NCBI GenBank assembly: GCA_022828595.1
Contig: JAKGHH010000003.1
Span: 106,043,583 to 106,107,582, forward strand
Reading direction: 5' to 3'
Length of the DNA: 64,000 bases
Origin: Nelumbo lutea
Lineage: Eukaryota; Streptophyta; Magnoliopsida; Proteales; Nelumbonaceae
Positions within the stretch are counted from its first letter, which is position 1. Each line of letters opens with the position of its first letter. Of this stretch, positions 22,201 to 33,055 are shown piece after piece. The notes under the pieces were generated by a model, which worked only from the letters and a program-made list of their open reading frames with translations, did no database searches and was not told the DNA's origin. A program made the translations under genes and the position numbers.

Positions 22201-25200
22201 TTACCTCATCGCCTGAAGGCCAACCACACGAAGGGCTGAGACACCAATGCACCACACGTACCAGCCCTAACTAGGGCTTAAAAACCACAGCAACCAATCG
22301 CCAACGACACAATCGGAGGCATAGGAACCTCCTAGGAAAGAGGGCGATCACTCCTTTTCGGCCCTTTTCCCAGTCTCCAACTCACAACTGAGAAACCAAA
22401 GAGAAACCCTAATTCGAATGCGCAGAAGACAGAATTCTAGCTAGTCTGATTTGTTGAACCTCGCTCTAATACCATGTTGAAGTTTGACCTACCCTAGGAT
22501 TCTATCTTGTTTGTTGACTGTAAAGTAAAATAAACAGCAAGAAGTAGGAGAGGAAAGAAGAAGAAAGAAAAGAGAGGAAAGAGAGAAAGGCTGGTTCGAA
22601 TTAGAGAAAAAAGTCATCCCTAGATTCGGCCAGACCTGTTATTATATTATTAACTTATTGGGAAAAGACTTAAGTGCCCTTCTTTAAGTAAGAGGCACTC
22701 GAACTAACATAACAATACACATCAACATTCTCAACAAGTACAAAGACCAAAATACCCCTTCACTAACACCACTAACAGTTAGAAAGGAAACAAGAGGAGC
22801 TAGAATGGATTTGGGAGCAGATTTGTGCCCTGCCAGAGGAATATAAACAGAAGGAGGAAATGTCAGAGGTGGCTCCAAAAAACCCTGAATCAGAGCAAGA
22901 ACCAATAGATTGAGGCAGGAATTAGGAAAGGCAGTAGGAAACAAGGGTAGGAAAAAGAAGAAATAGTCTAAAGTAGAGAAACTAATTATGGACATCGAAG
23001 GGGATATCGAGTTCAGTGGTAGAGGGGAAAGAAAGAGGGGTTCTAAATGAAAGAACACTTTACTGGATGGCTAAATTGTTGAAAGGTAATGAAGATAATA
23101 AGCTGAAATGTAAGGGATTTGGGTAGTGCCAGAAAAAGGAGATCGATTAAGGAGTTACTTAGAAGAGAAAGACCTGATATTGTGATGTTGTAGGAGACAA
23201 AATTAGCTGAATTGGATAGAAGGTGGGTCAGGGAGATCTGGAAAATAAGAGGGGTAAGATGGTGCTCAGCTCTGTCATGGGGGGCATCGGAGGGAATAGT
23301 AACTTTGTGGAGGGAGGACTTCGAAGAACCAGTAGAGGAGCTAATAGGAAACTTCACTATATCCCTAAAATTCAGAATGGTGGAAGATGGATTTACTTGG
23401 GTGCTAACAAATGTGTATGGTCCAAATAATCACAGAGACAGGAATGAACTTTGGGAGGAGTTTCATGGGATTCAAGGTTTGTGGGAAGGTCCTTGGTGTT
23501 TGGGGGGATGATTTTAATACAATAAGATTCACAAATGAGGAAGTTCAATGACTTCATAAATTCCTGTGAATTACGAGAGCTTCCTCTACTACAGGCTACC
23601 TACACTTGGTCCAACTTCCAAGGAAACCCAATCTGCTCAAAACTTGACAGGTTCCTATTTAATGAGGGTTGGGAGAGCCACTGGAGAGGTTTGGTGGCTA
23701 AGGCTCTACCTAGGATAACCTCTGATCATTACCCTATAGAAGTAGGACAAGAACCTTTGGAAATGGACCTAGACATTCAGGTTTGAGAATATGTGGTTAA
23801 CACATCCGGACTTCAAGCATAAGATTGAGGAATGGTGGAGTGAAGAAATGAGGGGTGAAATGGGAAGGGGATTCCTCAAAAAACTAAAAAGGCTGAGAGG
23901 CAAATTAAAAGAATGGAATAAGGTTCATTTTGGAAGAGTGGAGGAGGTAAAAGCTATATTATTGGTTCAGATTGAGGAGTTAGATGCAAAAGAATCCCAA
24001 GGGATGATGGATGAGCAAGACAGAGAAGTGAGGAGGAAACTGAAAAAGGAGCTAGAGGAGACTTTGTTGAGGGAGGAGATTTCTTGGAGACAAAAATCCA
24101 GACATAAGTGGATCAAGGAAGGGGATGGGAATACCAAATTTTTTCATGATTTGGCTAATGGGAGAGGAAGGAAAATTTTGATACTAAAGCTTGAGGTTGA
24201 GGGAGTGTAGATAACCTCTCAAGAGGATATTGCCAGTAGGATTGTGGATCACTTCAAATCCATCTATCAAAGACCATTAGAGAATCGGTTACTAGTAGGG
24301 GAGGAGAATTGGCCAACTTTGAACCAAACAGATAAGGGATGGCTGGAAAGAATGATTGAGGAAGAGGAAATTAAACAAGCTGTTTTTTCTATGGATAGGG
24401 CTAAAGCACTGGGCCCTGACGAATTTACAATGGCATTTTATCAGGACTGTTGGGACATAGTCAAAGAAGACTTAATTGGAGTATTTAGAGAATTTGATGA
24501 TAAAAATTTTGTGAGTCCTGGAATCAATGCCACCTTTATAGCCTTAATTCCCAAAAAGAATGATGCCAGACACCCCAAAGATTTTCGGCCAATTAGCCTG
24601 GTGAGAAGCATTTACAAGATTCTAGCAAAAGTGCTCTCTAGGAGGATCAAAGTTGTTCTCCCCTCTCTCGTTAGCCAAGCACAGGGAACCTTTATTCAAG
24701 ATACATAAATTATAGATCAGATCCTTATTGCAAACGAGAGTGTGGAAGAGATAAGGAGATCAGGCAGGAAAGGATTTGTTTGCAAACTGGACTTGGAGAA
24801 AGCCTATGACTTAGTGGATTGGAATTTTCTGTTGGAGATGTTGAGAAGACGTGGTTTTGGGGATAAATGGTGTAAGTGGATAAGAAGATGCTTACACTCT
24901 TGTCGTTATTCAGTGCTAGTGAATGGGATGGTTAAGGACTTTTTTCCAACCAATAGAGGCGTAAGACAAGGGGATCCACTCTCCCCTTTCCTCTTTTCAC
25001 TTGTTGCTGATGTTTTTAGTAGGATGATTTCCAAAGCAGATGAGGAGGGCCAAATAAAGGGATGGAGAATAGGGAGCAGAGGCATTCCAGTAACTCACCT
25101 TCAGTTTGTTGATGATATTGTTATTTTCTGTGAAGGGAAGAGTTAAGCAAAGTGGAGAACCTTAAGATCTTAATAAGTACCTTTGAGAGGGTCTCCAACT

Positions 25201-28200
25201 TGAAGGTAAGTCTTGATAAAAGTTGTGTGGTTGGAGAAAACTTGGAGAATAGGGAGATTGAATCCATTGCAGAATGCTTAGGTTGCAATATTTCTTCTTG
25301 GCCTTTGACATACTTAGGACTACCCTTAGGAGCCAACCCTAAAGAAAGTAGTTTTTGGGCCCCTATTGTGGAGAAATTTGATAAGTGCTTGGCGGCTTGG
25401 AAAAAGAATTACATTTCAATAGAGGGTAGGGTGACTTTAATTAAGGCTACACTTGCCAACCTTCCAACCTACTTCATTTAAGTGTTTAGGATCCCTATAA
25501 GGGAGGCTAAGAAACTGGAGAAGAGAATGAGGGACTTTCTATGGGAACCAAGAGAGGTGAAAGAGGATCACTTGATCAGATGGGAGATAGTTAACAAACC
25601 AAAGGAAGAAGGGGGTTTAGGGATAGGGAACATAGTGTTGAAGAATGTAGCCCTTCTAGGGAAGTGGCTATGGAGATGGCCCCGAGAGAGAGAGAGAGAA
25701 AGATTATGGCATGAGGTGGTGGCAAGCATTCATCGTTGTGCAGGAAATGGTTGGGATTCTGGGATATCTCGTCGAGCTACCCTTACTACACCTTGGAAGG
25801 CTATACATGGTATTCTCCCTCGCTTCCTCAGTTTCATCATGTATGATGCTTGTTCTGGTAATGCTATTCTTTTCTGGGAGGATATTTGGGTGGGTACTCA
25901 ACCCCTCAAAGATTGTTTCCCTTCGCTCTATTCCTTTTCCCTTTACAAACATGAGTCAATTGCAACTTTTCTCTTGAGCCCGTTAAATCCCTTATCTTTA
26001 AACTGGGACTTTGGATTTCGTAGAGGGTTAAGGGATGGTGAGTCGAATTGTGTTATTGAGCTAATTCATTTACTAGAATCCGTTTGCTTGGACCACACTT
26101 CTTCTGATCAACGGGTTTGGACTCCTCTTCCAAAAGGTACTTTTACTTGCTCTTTTTTTCTAAAATCCATTAGTTCTAACCCCTTTTCCCAAGGATTCCC
26201 TGTCAAAGAATTCTGGGCGTGACCTATTCCCCCAAAAATTGTTGTATTCTGCTAGGAAGTCTTGTATGGGAAGATCAATACTTTGGAAAACTTATAGAAA
26301 AAGAGACCCTCGCTTTGTCTTTCCCCAAATTGGTGTTCCTTGTGTAAGGCTGAGAATGAGGGCTGTGTCCATTTGCCGATCTCCTGTTCCTTTGCTACAG
26401 CTATATGAAGGTGGAGCCTTTGTCTATTTGGAGGTAGATGGTCTCTGCCTTCTGATTTAAGCTTGTTATTCAACCCATCTGTCTTTGTTTGGCACACTAG
26501 AAGAGGTAAGGTCATGTGGAGATGTGTCAGGGCAGCCACTCTGTGGACTCTTTGGGAGGAAAGGAATGCAAGAATTTTTTTAGAGAAGGAAAGAGTGTTA
26601 GATGAAATGAAGGATTGTATCCTAACAAGAGCAATCCTTTGGCTGAAAACTATGGATATCTTTGATGACTTCTCCTTTGATGATTTGTGGAGAAATTGGC
26701 TAGTAATAGCCAACACTTCAACAAAAAATGAGAGAATTCTGTCAGAATGGGTTCCGCCTTTGGAAGGTGTCATTAAGCTTAACTTTGATGGAAGCAACCA
26801 AGGCAATCCCGGGCCTTCAAGTATAGGGGGTATCCTGAGAAATAAGGACAGCAACATAATTTCCCTATTCTCAAGACCGGTGGGAGTGGGGGATTCCACA
26901 AGGGCAGAAATACTTGCTGCAGTACAAGGAATTCAGATCGCCAACCAGCTTGGGGTGGAGCATCTTCTAATTGAAGGGGACTCTCAGGTGGTAACCAGGC
27001 GGCTCCTAAACTTGGATACCACCATTTGGGGCTACAAAGATCTCATAAAAAAAGTAAAGTGGTTAACCAGCAATATTAGAGTTGAGGTCAAATGGGTTAG
27101 TAGGTCTGCTAATTCTTTGGTTGATGCTCTAGCCAAACAAGGGGTTTCTAGGGAAGATCGTTTTTGTGCTTCTATGTAAGTTGTTATTAATTCGGAAATC
27201 TGTACTTAACCAGCCCGGAGAGGTTGCAACTCATACCTTTCCAGGAGGACTTTGTACTACTTTTATTGCTGATTTATAAAACCATTTCAATTATCAAAAA
27301 AAAAAAAAAGCATTCAACCATTGGATAAACTTTGGGAGTTTATCCTAACAAGGCTGACACCGATGTGCTGCCAAATTGGTGGAGCAACTTGTCTCAGCTG
27401 TTACGTTTAGACCCTAAGTATAGACAATGGGTGTTTGTAAGAAACACTTAACATGGACCAATTTCCACTTGTGCCCTGGACCTTGGAGATAGATGAGCAA
27501 AACTAGAAAGTTGCACTTAACCCCAGACTTGATAATGATACTATAGGTCTTAGACTGAGCTACCTTTGATATGCCAACCAATGAAACCCACATAAGGTCA
27601 AATACCTTGTTAGAGCAGTTTAGGATATTACCTAAGTGGGCTATCATGATAGGATTAGCCCCTTTGTCAAACAAAGTGAATATCAGGGTTTACATTCTCG
27701 TTTATGGAAACCTAAAACTATCGGTAGTAGATTTCAACTATATTTGAAATTTCTTTGCAAAATGTATTTATACTTATATTATGTCATTTTCTGCAAATGG
27801 TTTGCAAAAGGTTTTAATCCTAGGCTCTATCTGAGTAGAGGGTGTGACACTGCATTTTACAGTCAAGGAAGAGGTCCTTCCCTGTGAGCAATGTTTTGAT
27901 TATTTAAGGCTGAGATGTTAGGGGCAAGAGGCCATTACAGTGTTGAAACCTAATGGGCTTTATCTCATATCAATCCATTATCCTTGGGCTTCATAAGGTG
28001 GTTGAAACAAAGGAATACTTAGACTTAAGTGTTGAGCCCAAACTGAGCCCAATTCAATTGGCTCAGGGGCCCACTACCCTTGTGTGGTGAATTTGGGCTA
28101 TGCCTCTCCAAGCATGGGCTGAACCAATGTGGGCTGATATGAGACCTTTGTGGGTCCCACACAATACATTAGTCAAGCCCAATAAGGCTTGCAACAGTTA

Positions 28201-31200
28201 TGTACATGAACCACTTAAAGAAATGGGCCTTAGCCCATTCCTAGTAAGACTAGTTAGATTAGTCACATGACAACTTGTCAAATACGTGGTTTTGTCATTA
28301 CCTCTTAAGTTCTGAACTGTAAGGGGTTTGCTTGTTCTATCTTGTGTAGTTTTTGTAGGGTTGATAATGAATTGATTATGCACCTCTTTTCTTTGCCCTT
28401 TTGCTAGAGTAATCCGGTTCTAATGGGAAGCCTTATAGGGGTGGGGCAAAATTCTATGCTGGAGATTATCTCCTCTGCTTTTGTCTCCCTTAATAATAAA
28501 CAAGATTGGGTAGGGTTTCTATTGTGGTTGTCTATAATTGCTTATCATATTTGGTGGTTCAGAAATGATATCATTTTTAGAGGAAAATCTTGGACAGCTC
28601 AGCAAGCTTTCTATTACATTCGAAAAGCGATGAATGATGTCTTCAGTATTTTGAATAACCAGGAAGATAATGATGATTTTACTAGTAAGCAAGTATATAT
28701 CACCCCATCTCGGTGATCTTTAAGTAATGGGGCACATTATTTATTTTTATGTGATGGGAGTGTTTGTCCTAATGGTCATGGGGCCTTTGCTTTTGTTTGT
28801 CTGACTAACACAGGCTGTCAAGCTCTTTTCTGGCTGCTGTAGGGAGGAAATCTCAGGTAGCTGGTTCGGTGTTACAGATGGAATTGAGTGTGATCCAGGC
28901 TGCTTTATCTTTTGCTGTTGAACGTTGTCCCAAGAATATTTGTCTTTTCTGATAATTTAAATGCTGTAAATATTCTAAATTCTGGGGATGTTCGTGTTAC
29001 CCTGGAGTTATGGCAGCTGGTGGACCATATCAAGTTTTTGTCTGTTAATCTTTCTGTGACTTAAAGGTTTATTCCAAGGGACAGGAATGGTTTGGCCCAT
29101 GAAATTGCTAAAAAGGGCTCAAACTCTTAATAGGGAGGTTGCTTGTTTTGACTTACCTCCTTTCCTAAGCACGATGTACTCAAGCTTTTTGTTGGAATGG
29201 TAATTTTACTTTCCATCAAAAAAAAATAATGGTGAACAGTGTAGAAGGCACAATCCTAGATTTTGAATCATTAATTCCAGAAAACACCTTGATCAAAGGG
29301 TCTTCAGAGCAACATAAGCTGTGTTTGGTTTTTTAGGAAATAAAGGAGAAATGACAAGTAGGGAAAGTTCAAAAGGAACTTGGGTTTGCCTCAACTTTCC
29401 AATTCTCTCTTATTTTCTATAAAAACAAACATAGCTTTAACAGACAGGAGAAAGTATTAAATGTCGGTTTTTCCCGAGTCTGGGTCTTCAACTTTAAATA
29501 ATCTACTTCGATAATTACAAGAGGGAAATTAATGATAAAAGAAAAATAAGAAATAGTAGTATCAATGATAGTATTCAAAAGCAATTTACTTTACTTACTC
29601 TTGATGAAAGCCCACAAGTTCAGTGAAATCATGAGAATCGTGCACACGTTCTTGTAAAAGGTTCCATTGAGATTCTATCACATCCACCTGAAAAAGAAAA
29701 GAAAAGATTGAACCTATCTATGAGCAAATAAAAGCCACAAGTTGTTCAACAAATAGAGGGGCTATTAGCATCTCAAAAGTTTATTGAAGTTCAAAACCCA
29801 CCCTGTTGTCTAACAGCAAGAAATCTAAAACTGAACCAACTAAAGACATCTATTCAATCCTTAGTCCTTACCAATTGATGCTTTACGATGCACACAATTG
29901 ATAAAGTAGCAAGTAAAGCATTTTAAAATTGAAAGTGGATATGGCTTTAAATAGAACAGATTGGCAAAACAGGATTCATGAGCCGACCCCATATAGTTGG
30001 TATAAGGCATGGGTGATGATAGCAGTGTCCCCACACGAGTTGTTTAGGTCTCTGTCATCAATATATTTTCCGATTATATTAAAATGTCTATGCTCAATGT
30101 AGCAAGGATATTTTAGTCATTGTACTGTGCTTATATTGAATAAAAGAGAAAGGAATAGGCTGTGTGCAAGGCTATATTCCAGCTTCCCCCAAAGTAAATA
30201 GTAGAAATCACTGATTGCAGATTTAGTCAAATTTCTTGTGAAGGGAAAGAGGAGGAAGATAAAGATATCAGCAGTAGAGAAGAAAAGAGAAGGAGAAAAG
30301 AGTAGGAAGTCAACCAGGATTCTTAGATTAACCCTAGCCGCCAACCCCTCATTATATTTATACTTAACTTAAAGGATGAGATATTACAAGGATGCCCTTA
30401 GTAGGGCGGCTACTAATGTAGCTGAACAGTCACAACTTAAAAACATAAACTAATGGGCCTAAAGCCCAACAACTTCCTAACTAAATAACTTAAAATAAGA
30501 ATAAAAACAACTAGGCCCAACTCAACATAAATGTAGGAAAATTTCCCCAAATTCTAATTATCAATGAAAGTTACTGTCAAAGATAATCACTGGGGAAATG
30601 AATATGGGGATTTGGAAAAGAAAGAGACAGTTGGTGGAGGAAATTATTGGCAGCCAAGTATGAAACTGACAGAGGTGACTGGATAAACATTTCAAACTTC
30701 TCTTCTCTGGGATGTTCTTTATGGAAGAAAGTTACAGAAATTTTTCCTCTTCTAAACAGTGGTCTATCTCCTAAACTGTGTTCTGGTCATCGGCTGAAAT
30801 TCTGGAAAGACAAATGGTGCAACAGCAGGTCTTTAGAAGAGCTGTTCCCCCAGTTATACCAACTTGCAGAGAATCAGGATGCAATGGTAGCTGATTGCTG
30901 TAAATTGAGAGAAAATATCATTTCCTGGAGTCCTTTCAGAAGAGCTTTTCAAGATTGGGAAGTGGATCAAGTGGTGGAACTGTTTGAAATGCTTTCCATT
31001 CAGGCTTTAAACTTGTTGGAAGAAGACAGTTGGACCTGGAAGTGGACTGCAGATGGAATTTTTTCAGTGAACTCCTTTGCCGGAATGTTATCAGGTGGGG
31101 ATAGAGTGAATTTTCCTGCTGATAAAATATGGAGCCAAATTCCCCCATCTAAAGTAAACTCATTGCTTTAAGCTGTAGCTTTGGATAGAAACCTAACTAA

Positions 31201-33055
31201 ACAGAATCTGGTCAGAAGAGAAACTCAGATTCAAAACCTGTTGTGTGAGCTATCTGGTCAAGCTGAGGAGGACAACAACCATTTATTTATTCAATGTCCT
31301 GTTTCAGCAGCATTATGGGGGCATTTCCTCTTTTCTGTGGGCCTCTCCTGAGTCATGCCAAGTAATGTGTTGGACCTGTTATGGAGCTGGGAACTCAAAG
31401 GCCTCTCCAAACTGGCAAAAAAATATGTGGTTGGCTATTCCTGCAGCAGTGATCAGTACTATCTGGGTTGAAAGAAATAGGAAGAATTTTTCAAAACAAA
31501 TCAAAGGATGTAGACTGTATTGTATCTTGTACTGTGGGAAAATTAGTTTCTTGGACGGCAGCTATGAAAGGTCTCCGGTCTAGGGTGCTTGGAGCACAGC
31601 TAAGGTCTAGAATTTTGTTTGAGTTGTACTCTGTCAAATTGCTCCTTTTCTGGGGCCCCTCTGTATTCTCTACTACTATTTAATAAAATCACCTTACCTT
31701 TTTTCAAAAAAAAGATAATTATGGTAAAACTATTTGATGTGTATTTCTTTTATAAAATGCTTATAGCTCATGAGCACAGGCTGATCAACACTGCATTAAA
31801 TATGTCTTGTTTGGAAATAGTTGCACAGTGTGTTACTTATACTAGAAAAAAATAGCAAAAGAACATGGCAAAATCTACATGACCAGATTGCATTATTTAA
31901 GAACTTATTATTTGTGTCCTGACAAATATATACTTGTTAGAAAATGTTGTGTTTAAACCAATTTCTAGGCCAGGCCATAACTGACATGATAAAATAGTTG
32001 GCCTTCAAAGTAAATATCTTCAAAAGTTAATTGAGCTTACAAACATATTGTTATTTTATTTTGTTTTATTAATTTATTACAGAGATTTCATTGAAATGCT
32101 ACCTACATTTTGACCATGATTCTGCATTATCTTATCCTATGGAGATAACCTTCTAAAAACTTTAATGAAGTTTCACCAAAACTTAGTAGGTTTTGCATTC
32201 AAGACTTAGTGCTACAAACAAAATTGAAACAATATCCATATCAATTCAGTTTTGACAGTAAACTGGAACAATTGTCACACATAATAGTTAATTAATAAAT
32301 TTCAAAGTGTCATATTAAAACTCATGACCTGGATATAAAACTGGAGGTTTCTAATCAAGAAGGCCATATGCTCTCTAACATGCCACATTGGTCTAAACCG
32401 TTGCCGACGCTGCTGAGTTATGGAGCAATTCATTCGATCATTTCGACGTTTTACAAAATCTGTGTGATCTTGATGCATCACAGAAGCCCACGACTTTTCC
32501 AGTTCCATTTGTGTACGTTTCAATCTAAGCAAATATTGGAAAACCCTTTGATACCTGAAGACTCATGTTAGACACATTAAGATGAGGCTAAGAAAATCTA
32601 CAGTAACTCTAACAAGGCATAGACAAGACATTTGAAAACAGCAATAAACATGAGGCCTTACTTAGAAAGCACCTCTTGTGTGAAGAACAATTGTAACGGC
32701 CAATCAACAGAATATTCAAGGGCAATACCATCCCAACCATCAAGAGTCAACTCAGAGGAAGAATTTCCTTTTGAAATAACACCAGAGCTTCCATCAGGAT
32801 TAGATTTCATCTTTGATAAATCCACTTGGGAGGGTGTAACTGTAATTCCAAATGATGGTATCCTGGTAGTGGTGGAAATGCATAATTTAAATTCTGCATT
32901 TTTTTCTCAAAAAACCAGATAACATAACAGAGAATGATGGCAAAAGATGGAATTAGACTTCTAATTCAAACCAGAGACTGCAGTCAAGAAGGATCAAACC
33001 TTAAGGACACTCTTGAAAAATATTTGTCCTCATCGCCTATGGTCTTTATGGCTGC
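13207..33055 (-). CDS. GCP4: Gamma-tubulin complex component 4, C-terminal part (seven exons), 5' exons missing
   Basis: Seven minus-strand exons join in phase with GT-AG introns: 33055-33000, 32862-32662, 32554-32329, 29687-29599, 13994-13841, 13453-13331 and 13242-13207 (TAG at 13209-13207). They total 885 nt and encode 294 residues. Blocks in order are AAIKTIGDEDKYFSRVSLR, LDGWDGIALEYSVDWPLQLF, RRQRFRPMWHVREHMAFLIR, VDVIESQWNLLQERV, LDSIMKLCLQFCWN and FLLRLNFNSFFEATARG. This is the Spc97/Spc98 C-terminal (GRIP2) domain that contacts gamma-tubulin. The MWHVREHMAFLIRNLQFYIQ and VDVIESQW blocks favour GCP4 over GCP2 or GCP3. The protein is part of the ring complex that nucleates microtubules. 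No stop or frameshift was seen, so the gene may be functional despite introns of 15.6 kb and at least 31 kb filled with transposons. The upstream exons must lie beyond the right edge or in unassembled sequence. Confidence 0.88.
15221..15466. mobile_element. hAT-type MITE with perfect 8-bp target duplication
   Basis: A 246-bp element bounded by inverted ends CAAGGTTCAAAATAT and CAAGGTTCAAAGTAT (right end read on the other strand). It is flanked by the exact 8-bp duplication GTTATGAC (15213-15220 and 15467-15474), which is diagnostic of hAT transposition. The interior is rich in GATACG/CGTATC and CGGCCGATACGG words and can fold on itself. There is no coding capacity. It lies in the GCP4 intron. 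Confidence 0.85.
16514..17321 (+). pseudogene. LINE ORF1, C-terminal part, first segment
   Basis: An open frame of about 269 codons interrupted by the copia at 17322. It has a basic start (RRSPARYSGDPRRSCRLRNR) and then an acidic Ser-rich stretch, FDSDSERLTDDEDFAGSGSDFE, followed by TVSLGSIDLQ. The same acidic block and LGSIDL motif occur in ORF1 of the minus LINE at about 51250-51300, which identifies this as LINE ORF1 and not a host gene. No ATG precedes it because the element is 5'-truncated. ORF1 proteins of plant L1s bind the element RNA. The last 9 residues and the stop of the computed frame come from copia LTR sequence and are spurious. Confidence 0.75.
17322..17618 (-). repeat. Copia A copy 1, 3' LTR
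   Basis: A 297-bp LTR. In plus orientation it starts TGTTAAAG and ends GCTAACA, with TG...CA termini. It matches 22475-22777 and 60849-61151, and lacks a 4-base unit present in the other LTRs near 17372. Confidence 0.92.
17619..17632 (-). other. Copia A polypurine tract
   Basis: On the minus strand AGCTTGAAGGGGAG directly abuts the 3' LTR. This is the plus-strand primer site for second-strand synthesis. Confidence 0.8.
17626..20786 (-). pseudogene. Copia A pol polyprotein (protease, integrase, RT, RNase H)
   Basis: Protease motif WIIDSGASDHM lies near 20765-20730. Next come a GAG-pre-integrase HHCC zinc site (HCRFGH ... CESCQFGKH), then the integrase core with DVWGP, SDNG and NGVAERKN (D,D,E residues). 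RT follows with [22 protein letters not shown] and the YVDD catalytic box near 18575. RNase H ends with LYCDNQAAVHI and WADLFTKGLSRG. The frame is broken between integrase and RT near 19600, and a TAG replaces a Trp codon just before 19023, so no full polyprotein can be made. Copy 2 at 60849 keeps that Trp codon. Confidence 0.92.
20817..21866 (-). pseudogene. Copia A gag
   Basis: Begins at the ATG at 21866 (MADNSDSKPSVMIST) about 590 bp after the primer-binding site. The UBN2-type gag domain has KLNGENYVPWAKSVEVF and VWDHAKKLYSG. A Gly/Ser/Arg-rich tract follows, then one CCHC knuckle, CTHCGLDGHTINYC (21044-21003). A TAG at 21197-21195 breaks the frame ahead of the Gly-rich part, and another stop lies at 20819-20817. 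The intact family protein would form the particle shell and bind element RNA. Confidence 0.85.
21951..22130. repeat. 67-bp tandem repeat in the copia A leader
   Basis: A TCTGCACACTGATTTCAGC-type unit starts at 21951, 22018 and 22085, giving about 2.7 copies of a 67-bp period. The units differ at a few sites. It lies in the untranslated leader between primer-binding site and gag. Confidence 0.85.
22459..22474 (-). other. Copia A primer-binding site
   Basis: On the minus strand TGGTATTAGAGCGAGG starts immediately after the 5' LTR. It matches the initiator tRNA-Met site TGGTATCAGAGC used by many copia elements with one substitution. Confidence 0.88.
22475..22777 (-). repeat. Copia A copy 1, 5' LTR
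   Basis: A 303-bp LTR with TG...CA ends, immediately flanked by the primer-binding site on one side and the GTTAG target duplication on the other. Confidence 0.92.
22783..23047 (+). pseudogene. LINE ORF1, C-terminal part, second segment
   Basis: This is the continuation of the ORF1 cut at 17321. With one copy of GTTAG removed, the reading frame continues without a break into RKQEELEWIWEQICALPEE and stops at 22911-22913. A shifted frame further on still shows IEGDIEFSGRGERKRGS, matching the end of ORF1 in the minus LINE. The frame was therefore open across the target site when the copia inserted, and decayed near its end later or independently. Confidence 0.75.
23089..27179 (+). pseudogene. 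LINE ORF2: endonuclease, reverse transcriptase, zinc region, RNase H
   Basis: The ATG at 23089 starts MKIIS, with an in-frame stop where the family has Trp. The endonuclease runs to about 23790, with SARKRRSIKELLRRERPDIV, ASEGIVTLWRED, VLTNVYGPN and SDHYPI. RT spans about 24244-25481, with [54 protein letters not shown] and FVDD (25105-25116). A zinc-binding region follows. The archaea-like RNase H (26755-27179) has KLNFDGSNQGNPGPSSIGG and ANSLVDALAKQGVS. At least four stops or frameshifts divide the frame. A full protein would nick the target and prime reverse transcription there. Confidence 0.93.
28423..29227 (+). pseudogene. LINE 3' fragment with a RVT_3-type RNase H
   Basis: An open segment, VGFLLWLSIIAYHIWWFRND, is followed by a frame-broken RNase H-like domain. 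Visible parts are CDGSVCPNGHGAFAFVC, MELSVIQAALSFA, VFSDNLNAVNIL and RDRNGLAHEIAKKG. This domain is clearly unlike the GNPG type in the other LINEs, so this is a second LINE lineage. It ends in a poly(A) tract (29218-29227). The 5' side is truncated and no target duplication was confirmed. It lies within the GCP4 intron, 370 bp upstream (in genome coordinates) of exon 29599-29687. Confidence 0.65.
29966..30010 (-). repeat. Dispersed repeat, copy 2 (partial)
   Basis: GGATTCATGAGCCGACCCC followed by ATATAGTTGG and TATAAGGCATGG is the reverse complement of the module at 33366-33400, which is also found at 3054. Confidence 0.5.
30588..31710 (+). pseudogene. 5'-truncated LINE ORF2 fragment
   Basis: Flanked by AAAGATAAT (30579-30587 and 31711-31719), with a short A tract before the second copy. 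The frame from 30647 reads AAKYETDRGDWINISNF, then LKFWKDKWCNSRSLEELFPQ and SWTWKWTADGIFSVNSF. This is the region after the RT palm of plant L1 ORF2. A frame change near 31180 leads to the zinc-binding segment (NHLFIQCPVSAALWG-like). It belongs to a lineage related to, but distinct from, the archaea-like RNase H LINEs. Confidence 0.75.

Larger units (their letters stand above)
17322..22777 (-). mobile_element. Complete Ty1/copia retrotransposon, family A, copy 1
   Basis: A 5456-bp element flanked by the 5-bp duplication GTTAG (17317-17321 and 22778-22782). On the minus strand it runs 5' LTR (22777-22475), primer-binding site, leader, gag, protease, integrase, reverse transcriptase, RNase H, polypurine tract and 3' LTR (17618-17322). 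The integrase-before-RT order is that of copia. The two LTRs differ at roughly a dozen positions plus small indels by eye, so it is not a very recent insertion. Gag and pol carry stops and frameshifts. It is inserted in ORF1 of the surrounding LINE. Confidence 0.95.
16413..27309 (+). mobile_element. 5'-truncated L1-type LINE split by a copia element
   Basis: The target duplication TCAACCATTGGATA is present at 16399-16412 and, after a poly(A) tract (27296-27309), at 27314-27327. Removing the nested copia (17322-22777 plus one 5-bp duplication) leaves about 5.4 kb. That contains the C-terminal part of ORF1, then ORF2 with endonuclease, reverse transcriptase, zinc-binding region and archaea-like RNase H. 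The DUF4283-like start of ORF1 is absent, so the copy is 5'-truncated. Stops and frameshifts make it inactive. At the 5' junction a 23-bp motif (TTGGATAGG-GGAATACCAG core) is repeated at 16406-16428 and 16444-16466. Confidence 0.9.
13995..29598 (-). other. GCP4 15.6-kb intron containing a MITE, a LINE/copia nest and a LINE fragment
   Basis: The exons either side (29687-29599 and 13994-13841) join as CAA GA|A TAC in the conserved HQEYLSAL segment, so nothing coding is missing between them. The parts not assigned to elements are 13995-15220, 15467-16398, 27328-28422 and 29228-29598. They show no exon or RNA gene that I recognise; they are ordinary intronic DNA with scattered short open frames. 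Confidence 0.8.
29688..32328 (-). other. GCP4 intron between exons 32329-32554 and 29599-29687
   Basis: Contains the reverse-strand repeat copy at 29966-30010 and a LINE fragment (30588-31710). The remaining DNA (30011-30578 and 31720-32328) has no recognised feature, apart from a purine-rich stretch at 30230-30320. Confidence 0.7.
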
